64,000 bases of DNA from assembly GCF_020882245.1 (NCBI RefSeq), contig NC_083597.1:16464581-16528580 (forward strand), read 5' to 3'. This stretch comes from Rhopalosiphum padi (taxonomy: Eukaryota > Arthropoda > Insecta > Hemiptera > Aphididae). The notes beneath the pieces were generated by a model that was not told the origin of the DNA, did not search any database, and saw nothing but the letters and a program-made list of their open reading frames with translations. Shown piece after piece: positions 26,101 to 36,640 of this stretch. The position numbers and the translations under genes are program-made. Position 1 is the stretch's first letter, and every line of letters starts with the position of its first letter.

Positions 26101-26940
26101 AGCAATATTAGGTAGACATGTTTTATTATTTTTTTAGTTATGAAAAGACTACATTTAATATTACGATATAAATTAAATATAAGTTATCACCCCAATGGAT
26201 TACAAAACAAGTAAAACAAAATTCCTAAATAATAGGCTAAAGAATAAAAATTGAATTTCAAAAAATTTGATTACCTAATTATAAACATATATTAAATTAA
26301 GAAGAGATATAAATTATAGTACCCATGACATAAAAGTTTATTAGATACCTACAATAATTGAAAGATATATTTCAGAATACATTTAAAGAAGAATATGGGA
26401 CGAATACATGAAACAAGTCATAGTAAAAGATGTGAATATAAAAAAATACAAGGAACTAAAATAATTATACTTTAGCAAAGAAGCATAGAGAATCGTAGCA
26501 AACTAAACTATAGTTAATAACGATAAGACGAAAAATAAAACATGAAAATGTCTTGTTATTATTGACGAAAAACTGTCTTAAGATGAAATATTTAAGAAGT
26601 CTAAACAATACCCTATTAATGATTTAAGTAGAATTGATTACACTGTCTAATGGTTCAAATCGTTCAATTGGTCAGCAACAGTTGGATGGAAGAGATGATA
26701 GTTTACAGTATTACGAATTCGTAGTTTAGTGAATGATCATTATATAAAAAAGGATTAAAGATGACTATTTCCAAATTTGCATGTATTGTATATTCAGTCG
26801 ATTAAAGCGATTAAATGTTACATTTTGTAATGACCGGTTTTGTCAGAATGATGAAAATACGCCAAACTGCTAGAAACAAAGTTTTTAGATCATGCGATGT
26901 ATTATTATAATATCGATATGGTATCGAATGCACGTAATCT
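23131..26940. other. AT-rich stretch
   Basis: AT-rich, with a short TG-rich repeat at 25870-25890 and a tandem TTAACGATGT pair at 24981-25000. An acceptor-like ATTTCAG near 26373 is followed by about 34 open codons on the plus strand with no recognisable content. No gene is recognised. Confidence 0.5.
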
Positions 26941-26949
26941 GCAATAAAT

Positions 26950-27032
26950 ATGACGGGCTGGACGTGGTTTCAACGATACGGATACTATTATCTTAAATGG
27001 CAAATGCACTACGAAGAGTTTAAATCGGGAAA
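26950..27032 (+). other. Short ATG-led open frame ending at a 5' splice site
   Basis: An ATG at 26950 opens MTGWTWFQRYG and continues for about 27 codons, rich in W and Y, to GGAAA/GTAAGA (GT at 27033-27034). An in-frame stop lies just upstream, and without splicing the frame stops at the TAA inside the splice site. It sits at the edge of a CpG-richer region. It could be a first coding exon or chance; no family is recognised. Confidence 0.18.
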
Positions 27033-27039
27033 GTAAGAA

Positions 27040-27960
27040 GACTTCTGATTGTGCCCATATAATATATTACAACTACGCAGTATATCTAGAGTAGGCATAT
27101 ATACGGGGGGGACAGGGAGTGCATGGTAGACAATATGGGTAGGCAGGTACACGGATGGTAGGTATGGATAGAAGTTAGTCCGCGAGTTTTAAAAGCGCAC
27201 GTAAGCCGTTAATTGTGTTTCACAAAGTTTTTAAGTTATATTTATAAAACCGTTATTCCAAAGTTATAACGTCACCACCGCAACCAAGTCCAAACTTTTC
27301 GATTCTACCGCGAAAACCCCTTTGCACGAACCGATAACCATGCAGTACATGGGTGCATTGTTTTCTCTGTGACTGCGCCCCACACGCCCGTTTACGCGTC
27401 GGTATATTATTATATCGGTCCCAGAAATCTCGGGGCGCGGCGAGAGTCCCGCGGCATTACCTCCTACGTACACCGCCTTAAAATTATCGATTTCGATGTC
27501 TCAGGACCGAGCGGAATCTCTTAGATCGCAATGAATTTTTTTATAAAATATTATGCAGGCATATATTATACGCTTCTTGCCCTCGAAGATCCAGATAGTC
27601 ATGTCGCACTGTCGTGTCGAACTATAAAAAACGAACGTTGACATCGCTCGACTCACGATTATTAATACAGACGACGATGTATTAATAGTAATATTAACTC
27701 CGATTAAAAGTTATTTTAGTGTTATATTAATGATTGACATTAGGACATTTTTTGCAATGATTCCGATAATGAATTGTCAAAGCACAACACGGCAAACCGT
27801 ATCTCTACGCGTATATGTATATGAACGTTTTGCCGAATCACCGTCATGAAAATACGTCACAACGTAATTATGGTTCGGTGTACAAAAGATGAGCTATCGG
27901 GGCCGAGCTAGTCTAAACAACTGTTGTGGTATGACTTTGAGTCCGTTAGAGCGACGGATA
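27040..27960. promoter_or_regulatory. CpG-rich island
   Basis: G+C and CpG are raised, especially at 27270-27480, with a G7 run near 27105-27111. A minus frame of 69 codons (27264-27473) begins with GTG, and its first ATG leaves only about 28 codons. No domain is visible. The regulatory role is inferred from composition. Confidence 0.28.
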
Positions 27961-29290
27961 TACGAATAGAATATTATAAATATTGTTATCCCATTAATTC
28001 TGGTGATAGACATAACCTTAGCATAACTTATTTGATCGTTATCATTGTGTAATTAATTTCATGTCTGACACAGACACTTATTAGACAGTACCGTTTTAAT
28101 TTAAACGGATTAGGAACCACCTGGAATAAAAGTGGTTGTGGTAACTCTAAATACCTTGTATTTTTATAAGCTCGTGACTCGGAAAGATTATAATTTAGCG
28201 AATGTTCCGTCGTAAGAAATATGTGGTTTGAGATAAATATTTCATTTGTTTTAATAATTATTATTTTTATATTCGTAATACAATTAATACGCTTCATTAT
28301 TAATTTGCAATTAAATTATGATCATTAATAAACATTACGCGAATGTCAAACATAGTGACGCGATTTGAATACATCTGTATTTGTCATATTAATTTACATA
28401 TTTCAAGTTTGTGGATTGTATTTTTAAAATAATTGAATTTCGCCTCTTATATTCTTCAGGGTTGGTGTCTTCCATATATTTAATAATAAGTATTATTAAA
28501 ACCAAGTGTTAGGTTATACAATTAATTACATTTTTTTTTATTTGAAAAATCGATGAATTAATTATTTTTTTGATTTTAATGAAATTCAAGACTAGAATAT
28601 AATTTATAGTCTAAACGGTAAACACTCAATCAAATGTAAATGATATATTTGTATATTAATTAAAGATATAAAATTAATAAAAATAAAAAAGTTAAGATTT
28701 TAACTTTAATTGACTTTACGTTCAATAATATTGACATTTATTTATATTAACATTTTTTTTTGTTTTCAGTATTTTATACTAATCTATAGTTATAGAATGA
28801 TTTATCTATCTTATATTCCCGTTATGGTACTTATAACCTAATAAATCGTTATTTTACAACGTAAAAATGTATAATTTAAATAGTTAGTAATGGTTAAACA
28901 GTATTAAATATAATATGGTCGCTAAGCAAATTAAGTCAAAGATATCGCTTAATAATATCACCTGAACAATACTGAATTTATTATTTCTAATATTATTGTA
29001 TTTTTTACTACAACCCTGTAAAATATAATGTATTAACTTAAAATTATATATTGTATAGACCATATAATATGTATATTGCATTCAAAAAGTACATGTGATA
29101 CACTGTATATTAATTAAATAAATAATTAATCTTTAATAGCAGCAACAAGTAAAGTTGATGATTTATGGATTGGCTGTTTTGCTATCGTTGAATTAATGAT
29201 ATTGATTTCAATTTTGATATATCATAATATTAAAATTGTAGTTGCTTATATAGTAAAATTTTTGAATAGTGGGTGAACTTTCGGTGGCCA
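27961..29290. other. AT-rich stretch
   Basis: No gene is recognised. The minus frame at 28028-28297 (89 codons) has no domain and is I/N/K-rich. Confidence 0.5.
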
Positions 29291-29293
29291 ACA

Positions 29294-29530
29294 GTGTCCG
29301 CTATTCAGAGGGGGTAATTTAATTTTTTGAAATTCATAAAGTGTGAAGTGCATTTGTTATAATTATATATTAGTGTAAGCGTATTTTTCTGTTACCGTTT
29401 CTTCTTTATTTTTAAATTAAGATTAGATATGTGTCCACTATTCGAAGGTTTTCCAATTGAAAAATAATAAAATATCCCTATTCCCACAAAAATGTTTGAT
29501 GTTGGAAAATGTCCGTTAAGGAAGGTTTTT
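29294..29530. repeat. Short dispersed repeats, possibly a decayed DNA-transposon end
   Basis: GTGTCCGCTATTCAGAGG (29294-29311) recurs as GTGTCCACTATTCGAAGG (29431-29448) with four differences. TGTCCGTTAAGGAAGG (29510-29525) repeats the same theme. GTGTCCGCT-type blocks are seen in subterminal parts of pogo/Tigger-like elements in insects; that link is from general knowledge and unverified. No inverted ends or target duplication were found. Confidence 0.3.
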
Positions 29531-29764
29531 CTATATTATATGGCTGTTATATATACTATTTTACAAAATACAGACAACCATGCGTAATAAAAATAAAAAT
29601 AATATCATTGTAAATTATTTGTTTCCTAACGTGTTGTAAATTATATTTATACACATAATAGGTGCAACTATTTCTTATTAATATAAATAATAAATATTAT
29701 ATATGGGCACAAAAACCTATAAATTTACTTTTAACGAATTGTGTGTTATATTACATTGTTCCCG

Positions 29765-29913
29765 TACTAACACTAGTTTAATAGAAATTATTGATTTTGT
29801 TTCAGGTAATATTTTACAAGCAATATTTCGGCATCGAGGCGCTTCAATTGAGAAAACAATATCGAAATACCTAAGCGTTACGACAGAATATAGAATGGTT
29901 CAATGATAATAAA
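29765..29913 (+). other. Candidate 3' splice site and short terminal exon
   Basis: A perfect TACTAAC branch-point consensus (29765-29771) lies 34 bp before TTTTGTTTCAG (AG at 29804-29805). The exon-like part runs 29806-29906 and reads (phase 2) NILQAIFRHRGASIEKT and on to a TGA at 29904-29906. AATAAA follows at 29908-29913. The frame is also open upstream to an ATG at 29703 (67 codons), so an unspliced small ORF is possible. Because the exon would start GTAATA, the site could alternatively act as a recursive splice point. No product is recognised. Confidence 0.28.
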
Positions 29914-30129
29914 TCGACTAAATGATGTTTTATTCTATCTATTTTTATAACTTGGAGTTAAAATCATATAGTTCACTTTAAATAACCATTTCACATAGAA
30001 CCGAAAAAAATCACTCACAACATGGACTGCGGTAACGATTAGAAATTATATTATGCACTATATATTTAATCAAAGTTTTAAGAATATTTGTGAATAATCA
30101 TTGTAATCCTCTATCAAGAGTATCCGAAT

Positions 30130-30900
30130 ATGGACTAAATATATAAGGTTGTGGTGCGCGTGCGTGATCGACGTTCGGATCGCAGAGTAAACGCCTTTAA
30201 TCTCTAACTATTGCAAGACCACCTTTGTTGTAAAGGTCAAAATGTTAAAGACAAGAATTAAGCTGTGGCGTAGTAAGTGGCAATAGTGGTGATAGAGAAT
30301 GTGATTTTTAAGGACGGCACTATCGTTATTATGCCGACGAGGAGGTGACTGCGGATACGCTTAATATATATCCTGTGTAATACATATAGATATAAGTACA
30401 TACATAGACAATATGAATCAGCCTTTATATCCGGCAGCGGAATACAATGTTTAAAATTAATTTCCTATTGTGTGTCTCGGGGATGAGGGCAATTGAAGTA
30501 TGTTGTTACAGTGGTGGTGGCGGTAGTGAGGAAGTTATTGCTAGGCCCCGAGCTTAGCGGGTCCAGCAATGGCGGCCGCGGATGGGACAGAAATGAAAAG
30601 GATTAGAGGTCTAATTAAATTTGCCTTTTCGAATTCGATACCGATATGGCGCAGGACACCATTAAAATGTCATGCTCTGTTTATTATGCTACTCATTATT
30701 ATTTTTATTACATTGTCATCGTTGTTTTTCATCGTTCCTGCGGGCATTAGGATTCGCGATGTCCTTTGGTCTGTCTGAATCCTCCATTCTTCAGTTCCAC
30801 CATCACATCACCACAGAAAAACAACTGACTTTCAGGACCTTTACGTCCGTATATTATTTATTATTTCCAAGCAAAACATTAAAATTCTAAATAATTTTAA
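30130..30900. promoter_or_regulatory. CpG/GC-richer island
   Basis: It is richer in G+C than its flanks, with a GTGGTGGCGG-type repeat at about 30511-30524 and a G+C-rich block at 30541-30590. It contains the small open frame at 30569. Promoter or leader function is inferred from composition. Confidence 0.28.
30569..30778 (+). CDS. Candidate small single-pass membrane protein, 69 residues
   Basis: A true ATG in a reasonable context (G at -3, G at +4) opens MAAADGTEMKRIRG. A basic N-terminal part is followed by a hydrophobic segment at about residues 36-56 (LFIMLLIIIFITLSSLFF region) and a short polar tail ending DVLWSV. The layout would suit a small type II or tail-anchored membrane protein. 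The hydrophobic stretch is encoded by ATT/TTA-rich DNA, so it could also be an accident, and another frame (30672-30890) overlaps it. No family is recognised. Confidence 0.2.
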   Translation: MAAADGTEMKRIRGLIKFAFSNSIPIWRRTPLKCHALFIMLLIIIFITLSSLFFIVPAGIRIRDVLWSV

Positions 30901-33900
30901 ACTCTAAAAAATTCAAAGAATATTGTATTTCGTTTTTAACGTTATTTGTTACGAGTATTTTAATTGTTATGTCTAAAAATATTTTTTTAGTAAAAAAAAA
31001 TATCCAATTATATATTTTAAGGGAGATTTCTAATAGACAAATGAAATAGAAAAAACATAATCAAAATAAAAAACGTATCCTTTTTTCATGATAGCAGCGA
31101 CAAATTGCTGCTTATCACTTACAATGATGATGTACATTTTTTAAAATATGATTTTGAAAATGAATATGATACTTAAAACTTACAATGTTTATAATTATAA
31201 GCAGTTTGTATAGTGTTTTTTAATAAAAAATAAAAGCAAATCATTTTAAGAAATGTACAGTTGTTTTAAAATATTTTTTCTCAGTAAATTTTCTAACATA
31301 ACACACACTTTCAATGAATTTATTATAAATACTATTATGTAAAATATTAATATATTATCTCTAAATTGAAACGGTTATGAATAAGTTATGGTATAGCTTC
31401 AAAACATGTATTATACAAAATCACTTTTTTGTATCATACGTTTTTAACGGTTGTTGTGGGTCTTATGATGCATTTCTTAAGATATACACACAAATTCAAT
31501 ATTACGGATTTTGATTTTACGAGTAGTTGCTTTAGAAAAATATTTCCGATTTATAAAAAACAAAATCCAAATCTATTATGAAATGACTTTATTGAAATTG
31601 CGATTTTTTTTTCACATGATGAAATACAAGCTATATTTTTATTATTTTTAATTAAAAAATGGTAAAAGTTAATTAATATTTACACTGTCTATCCGTCGTT
31701 GATAACAAAGTTATGTTTTTAGTTAAATTGATTCGATTTATTTTTTAAATATGAAAATAATGTAGTCATGTATACTTATATTGTTACGATACCGTAGTTA
31801 GATAATATGATTTAGAAAATAATTAAAAGCTATTCGTATACTCGTCACTTATCGGTAGACACTACTCTGCAGTAACTAATAATCGCGAATGATTGCCTCA
31901 TGATTCAACCTTATTATTTCCTTTTTTTTCTCTAAAGTGACTGAAAAAGTAAAACAATTAATGATTTATCAAGTTATCCATTTTATAAAACATAATTCAG
32001 GTTGACTAGAATCGATGCTTTATGTAAAAATACAGTCTTCGACTAAATACATTAGAGTTTAATATACGAAGCTATACATAATATTAAATTATAATTCCTT
32101 TGATATCAATTATCAAGTGATTGGGTTAAATATATATTTTGTTTATTGTTTAGATAGACGTTAATTATTCTAAGAATTCACTTTGTTTTATTGCTTGAGT
32201 CTATCAATATTGACAATTATATAATATTATGTCTTATAACGACGTCAATTCTTTCGAGTACCTATCAATGAAAATCGATTTTACAAGGAAAATATTTGTC
32301 AACATATTTCAGATATTTTAAATTCAGAGAAGTTTGAGTATATATGTGTGTGTATCCGTGTGCATTTTTTTTTTGTTAGTCAATTTTTATATTTTTCAAA
32401 AGTGGAACAATAAAGTACTTTATTTGAATATTGTGACGGCGTGTTTTTTGTTTGCCAAAGACTGTGACGTAAGAAATGTTGTTCTGGTTGGGTCATGTAC
32501 AGATGTGATGAGAGTGTTTTGTTTGCACGTAATGTATGAAAATATGATACGAAAATATTGAGTACCTAACTATACAATTTTCTTAGCTTTGAATGTATGT
32601 CGTTGTTTTGTTATTATGATTCTTAGAAAAATCGGTAAGGTACCTAGAAAGAAAAACGATTGCATTCTAAGGAATTGGTGATTTTTTTTAAAATTAATGT
32701 TGAAAAAACAGTTAGACACATCTTGTTGATTACATAATATCATTTTAATTATTGTCTTGTGAATATATTTAAAAAAAATATAGTTTGGGTCGAAAATGAT
32801 ATTATTATGCTTAGTTTGTACATTATAGTGAGAACTGGAAGTGACTGAATTGAAATTTTTTTTTTATAATATATATATATTATATAAATTAAAATTAAAA
32901 TAATATTCTTAAATTTGATTAAAAAAAGAGAATTATTAATTCATGGATAACTTAAAATATAATATAAGTAAAATAATAATTCAATTTCAAAAAACTAAAT
33001 TTAAAATCAATGTATTTTTAAATTTAGAAAGGTATAACTCTTAAAAACAACCTCTATAAATCTAGTTTTATGATATATAAAAAAAAACATAACGCGAGTT
33101 TCACTTTTCTTTTAAAATAAGCTATATATGCTTTATATGCCAATGAAAAACATATGTTCCATGAAACACTGTTACATTTTAAATATCGTAAAAAAATGTT
33201 CTTCAGAAAAAAATTTAAACTACAAACTTTTTAAAATAAAGAATTTAACAATTGACATTAATACTGTATCATATAAAATGATCAATGATATCAAACTTCA
33301 TATAAGTCATAAAATGCTAAATTACATATTTTTATAGTTTGAATTATATGTATATTAAATGTATATTTTGTATATGAATTGGTTTAGCAAAGAACTATGT
33401 ACTTATAGTCATTTTTATGTAAAATATATTTTAATCTACTAGTTCTAAAAATCAAGACATCAATGTATATTATTTATAAGAAAATATAATTATTTTTGAA
33501 ATCATACAAGGTTACGAAAATCAGTTACAATATATTGCATTGTAAAGTCAATAAAATATTCGTAGAAATTTTTAGTAGACAAAAAGTATATAGACATGGA
33601 TGAATCTATATTATAGAAAAGATTATGATTTTTCATCTTTTTCTTCTTTGAGACAATTTATCGGTTTAGAAAAAAGAACTGTAGCTTACTGTAACTTTAT
33701 TTTTAAAAGAAAAAAATATTCTAAAAATTGAGCAATTTTACCTAAAATAATTTACTACTATAGCATATAAAACTTCTGAGAATATATTGTATATATACTT
33801 CTAAACATATTTAAACTATAGGATTTAAAGTAGACTTAAAATAAAAATAAAATTGCAACGATTTCGTTCAAAAATAATTGGTAATTGGTGGGCCTGTCAC

Positions 33901-34310
33901 ACGGTAATTTCCGGGCCGAATATTTTAGTCAATCCACTGCTGTATATATATACATAATATACTTATACACACCGTAAATTCAGTCTATCGTCCCAACGAT
34001 ACTCAATGTACATATTATTCTACTAGGAAAAAATACGCGTAAAATAAACAACTGATTTTAGTTGAGCGTAAAAGTGATTCGATTATTAGGTGTAATCAAT
34101 GGTTCTAATAAATAGTAAATTGTAAAATAAAAGATTTAACCAATAGTCTTATATTTTGTTCCCATGTGAAAATTTGATTTTTATATATTAATACGGTGAC
34201 CTCGTGTATTGAGCAGAACTAATTGTAAATAATAATCTGTGCCGTTTATACGAATACATCGCACTATAAACTAGTATTTTACACATAATAAAAGTATTGA
34301 AATGCATTAT
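30901..34310. other. Very AT-rich stretch
   Basis: A/T runs throughout. A short hairpin (TGATAGCAGC paired with GCTGCTTATCA) lies at about 31089-31115. A TATATATA tract lies near 32868-32882. Open frames of 69-75 codons show no domain. No gene or RNA is recognised. Confidence 0.6.
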
Positions 34311-35430
34311 TAATTCGTATGTGTGCGAATAGCAAGTTTTGCAGTGGGGCGTACGTCGTTCTCGTCCAGACGTGGCCGAATTCCGAACCGCGTCATCGTA
34401 CAGCAACTAAACAACACGGCACGCACGCACATATCGAATAGCGATGGTCTACCCGCGTACGCGTTTCAACGAGACCACCATCAGCGCGTAGTAATAATAA
34501 ATGTTGAAACGTAGTGGACCTTTCCGTGCCTTCACCTCCGACAACCGGTCGTCGCGGCCTTTGTCGAACGGAAAGCGGATTGTAATTATCGAGTGTTATA
34601 TTGTACGCCTAAACAAACAGCGTCGTCGTCATTCTGAAGGCTGTGAATATATACATATATATATATATTTATTTATATATGTATAATGTATATACTCGTA
34701 TAATATATTATGGTATATGAAAAGGAAGCGAACATTTGATTAAAAGGTTACCTGTTCATACTTACGGACGCACCTCGACTCGACGGTTCAGTGTGAGAGC
34801 AGAGAAGTAGGACCTCGTCGCGTGTAAAGCACTTTAAAAAAGTTCTCGTTTTCTGATATGTGTTTATAAATACAATGATATTGTTCATATCCGATTTCTA
34901 CTTAGAAAAATGTTTTACAATAAATGTATTTATTCACGTACGCGTATGTGTGTATGTGTGTGTGCGATCGACTCATTCTATTTCACTCATGGTTCCGACA
35001 TTTTGTACAGATGATTACAGTAAATAAAATAATAACTATCATGATATTGTTTATAGTATTAGATCTGAGTTTGATTTTTCGACTAAACCATCCAAACGAA
35101 TGCGTTATATACAGCTTACATTTAACGGGATTGCCGTTTTTTCACGGGCAATACTGCAGCGCAGGATGAAGTAGTAGTATTAATAATAATATTTTGTATA
35201 TTTGAAAATCAAAAATGTTTAGCATGTTATATTATAATATTATATTTATATAATATAATTCTTAGGTATTCAAATTGTAGAACCGTAGTCGATCTTAAAC
35301 ATGGAAAAAATAAATTATCTTACACTTTATCGTGCATCGTCAGGTCTGCCCCGAAAAAATCGCCCCGTACCCGCGGGTATGTTTTGCCGTGCAATAATAC
35401 AATATAAAATATACATAATGAGTGGGCGGG

Positions 35431-35451
35431 TGTGTGTGTGTGTGTGTGTGT
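35431..35451. repeat. (TG)n microsatellite
   Basis: Ten uninterrupted TG units. Confidence 0.95.
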
Positions 35452-36423
35452 TTGTATAACCCTATACACCCTATACGCCTTCGAATCACAAATTAATCGC
35501 GTCCGTTGAAGGGGGAAACGCGAAAACGGGATCGCTGTCTGGTATAATATTTATGATATGAATACGTATTGCTACAGTATTACCTGTGTGCGGTCATGAG
35601 ACCTGATAGAGTGTGCGCTTAAATCGCGTTATTGCTCTGTTACGACGTTGCCCCGGTGTACGCATTCGTTGTATTTATGTAAAGCGAACTCGCGTGATCT
35701 GAGCGAAAAAAAGCTATTGAAGATGAACGGTGCTGTGCGGAAATAGCTAATATATACACACAAAAACGATACGTGTGCGATTTAGTCGATTTCGGAAAAG
35801 ATGACCGTTCCCGCAGCGAGGAAGAGTGTGTCGAGGTAATAACAAATAGATGGAAGTGAGGTAGTGGCCGAAGATTGTAATTTATTGAACACATTTTTTT
35901 TTCAATCCTTTTCGCTGTGATCGGTATACCGGAACTTGACCGACATTATGCTCCGCGCATTTCCAATGTACTAGGTAACCATTGAACCGCGCTGTATGTG
36001 TTGGCTGTTTAAACGACAAAATAAAAAATGTAGATGTATAAATGCACTTAGAAAATGCATTTACTATTGAGCACGACGCGCGACGCCACGCCATTCATAT
36101 TATATTCCTCACGTACTCAGTAGGCAATTACCGCTGTGAATCGTGTCCGTTATTAATTCATATAACCGACAGACTGATTTTTCGACTGCAAAAGACGGGC
36201 CATGGACTAAACGGTACTGCCGCCGTGCCGCTGCTCTCATTGTTACACGCGATTATGATATAATATAATAATATATTCAATAATAATAATAATAATAATT
36301 GTAATACATCAATATCGTATAATACGTCAGCGCAACTTCGATTTTACAGCCGTCACTACAGCTCGCCATGCCGTCCGTTTTGTTCAATGATTTTTTCCCT
36401 CCTCCTTACTATCGTCGTCTTCA

Positions 36424-36472
36424 TTATATTATTATTATCATCATCATCATAATCATCATCATCATTATTATT
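36424..36472. repeat. ATT/ATC trinucleotide microsatellite
   Basis: About fifteen units of ATT and ATC, with interruptions. A related AAT run lies at 36276-36298. Confidence 0.9.
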
Positions 36473-36640
36473 TCTAAGCCCGAGAGTACGCCTGCAGTTG
36501 ATTTATATCACATAAACCTCAACGTAGTGCACCGATTCGTCGACCGTCCGTCTGTGAATAACCTTTCTTTTACACGCCTTTCTTATTCACGCGGTCTTTA
36601 CATAAACTGATAATAAAACTTTGTTTTTAGGTGAGTATTA

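Larger units (their letters stand above)
34320..36640. promoter_or_regulatory. Longest CpG-rich island of the window (about 2.3 kb)
   Basis: CpG-rich blocks at 34320-34630, 34760-34830, 35340-35900 and 36060-36600 are separated by short AT-rich parts. Simple repeats sit inside: (TG)10 at 35431-35450 and ATT/ATC repeats at 36276-36298 and about 36424-36472. Many open frames of 60-84 codons exist on both strands. The minus frames 35882-36094 and 35640-35894 overlap in a run of A residues, as if one frame were shifted. The frame at 36368-36610 is mostly isoleucine from the ATT/ATC repeat. TTTTTAG/GTGAGT lies at the right edge (36625-36636). A promoter or regulatory cluster is the simplest reading. 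Confidence 0.35.

Noticed and set aside
26640..26680. GGTTCAAATC string resembling a tRNA B-box
   Set aside because: No A-box at the right distance and no cloverleaf could be folded around it.
31089..31115. Hairpin with a stem of about 10 bp
   Set aside because: The stem is too short for a miRNA precursor and such hairpins are common in this sequence.
36368..36610. 80-codon ATG frame with a long isoleucine run
   Set aside because: The run is the translation of an ATT/ATC microsatellite, and the remaining residues show no domain.
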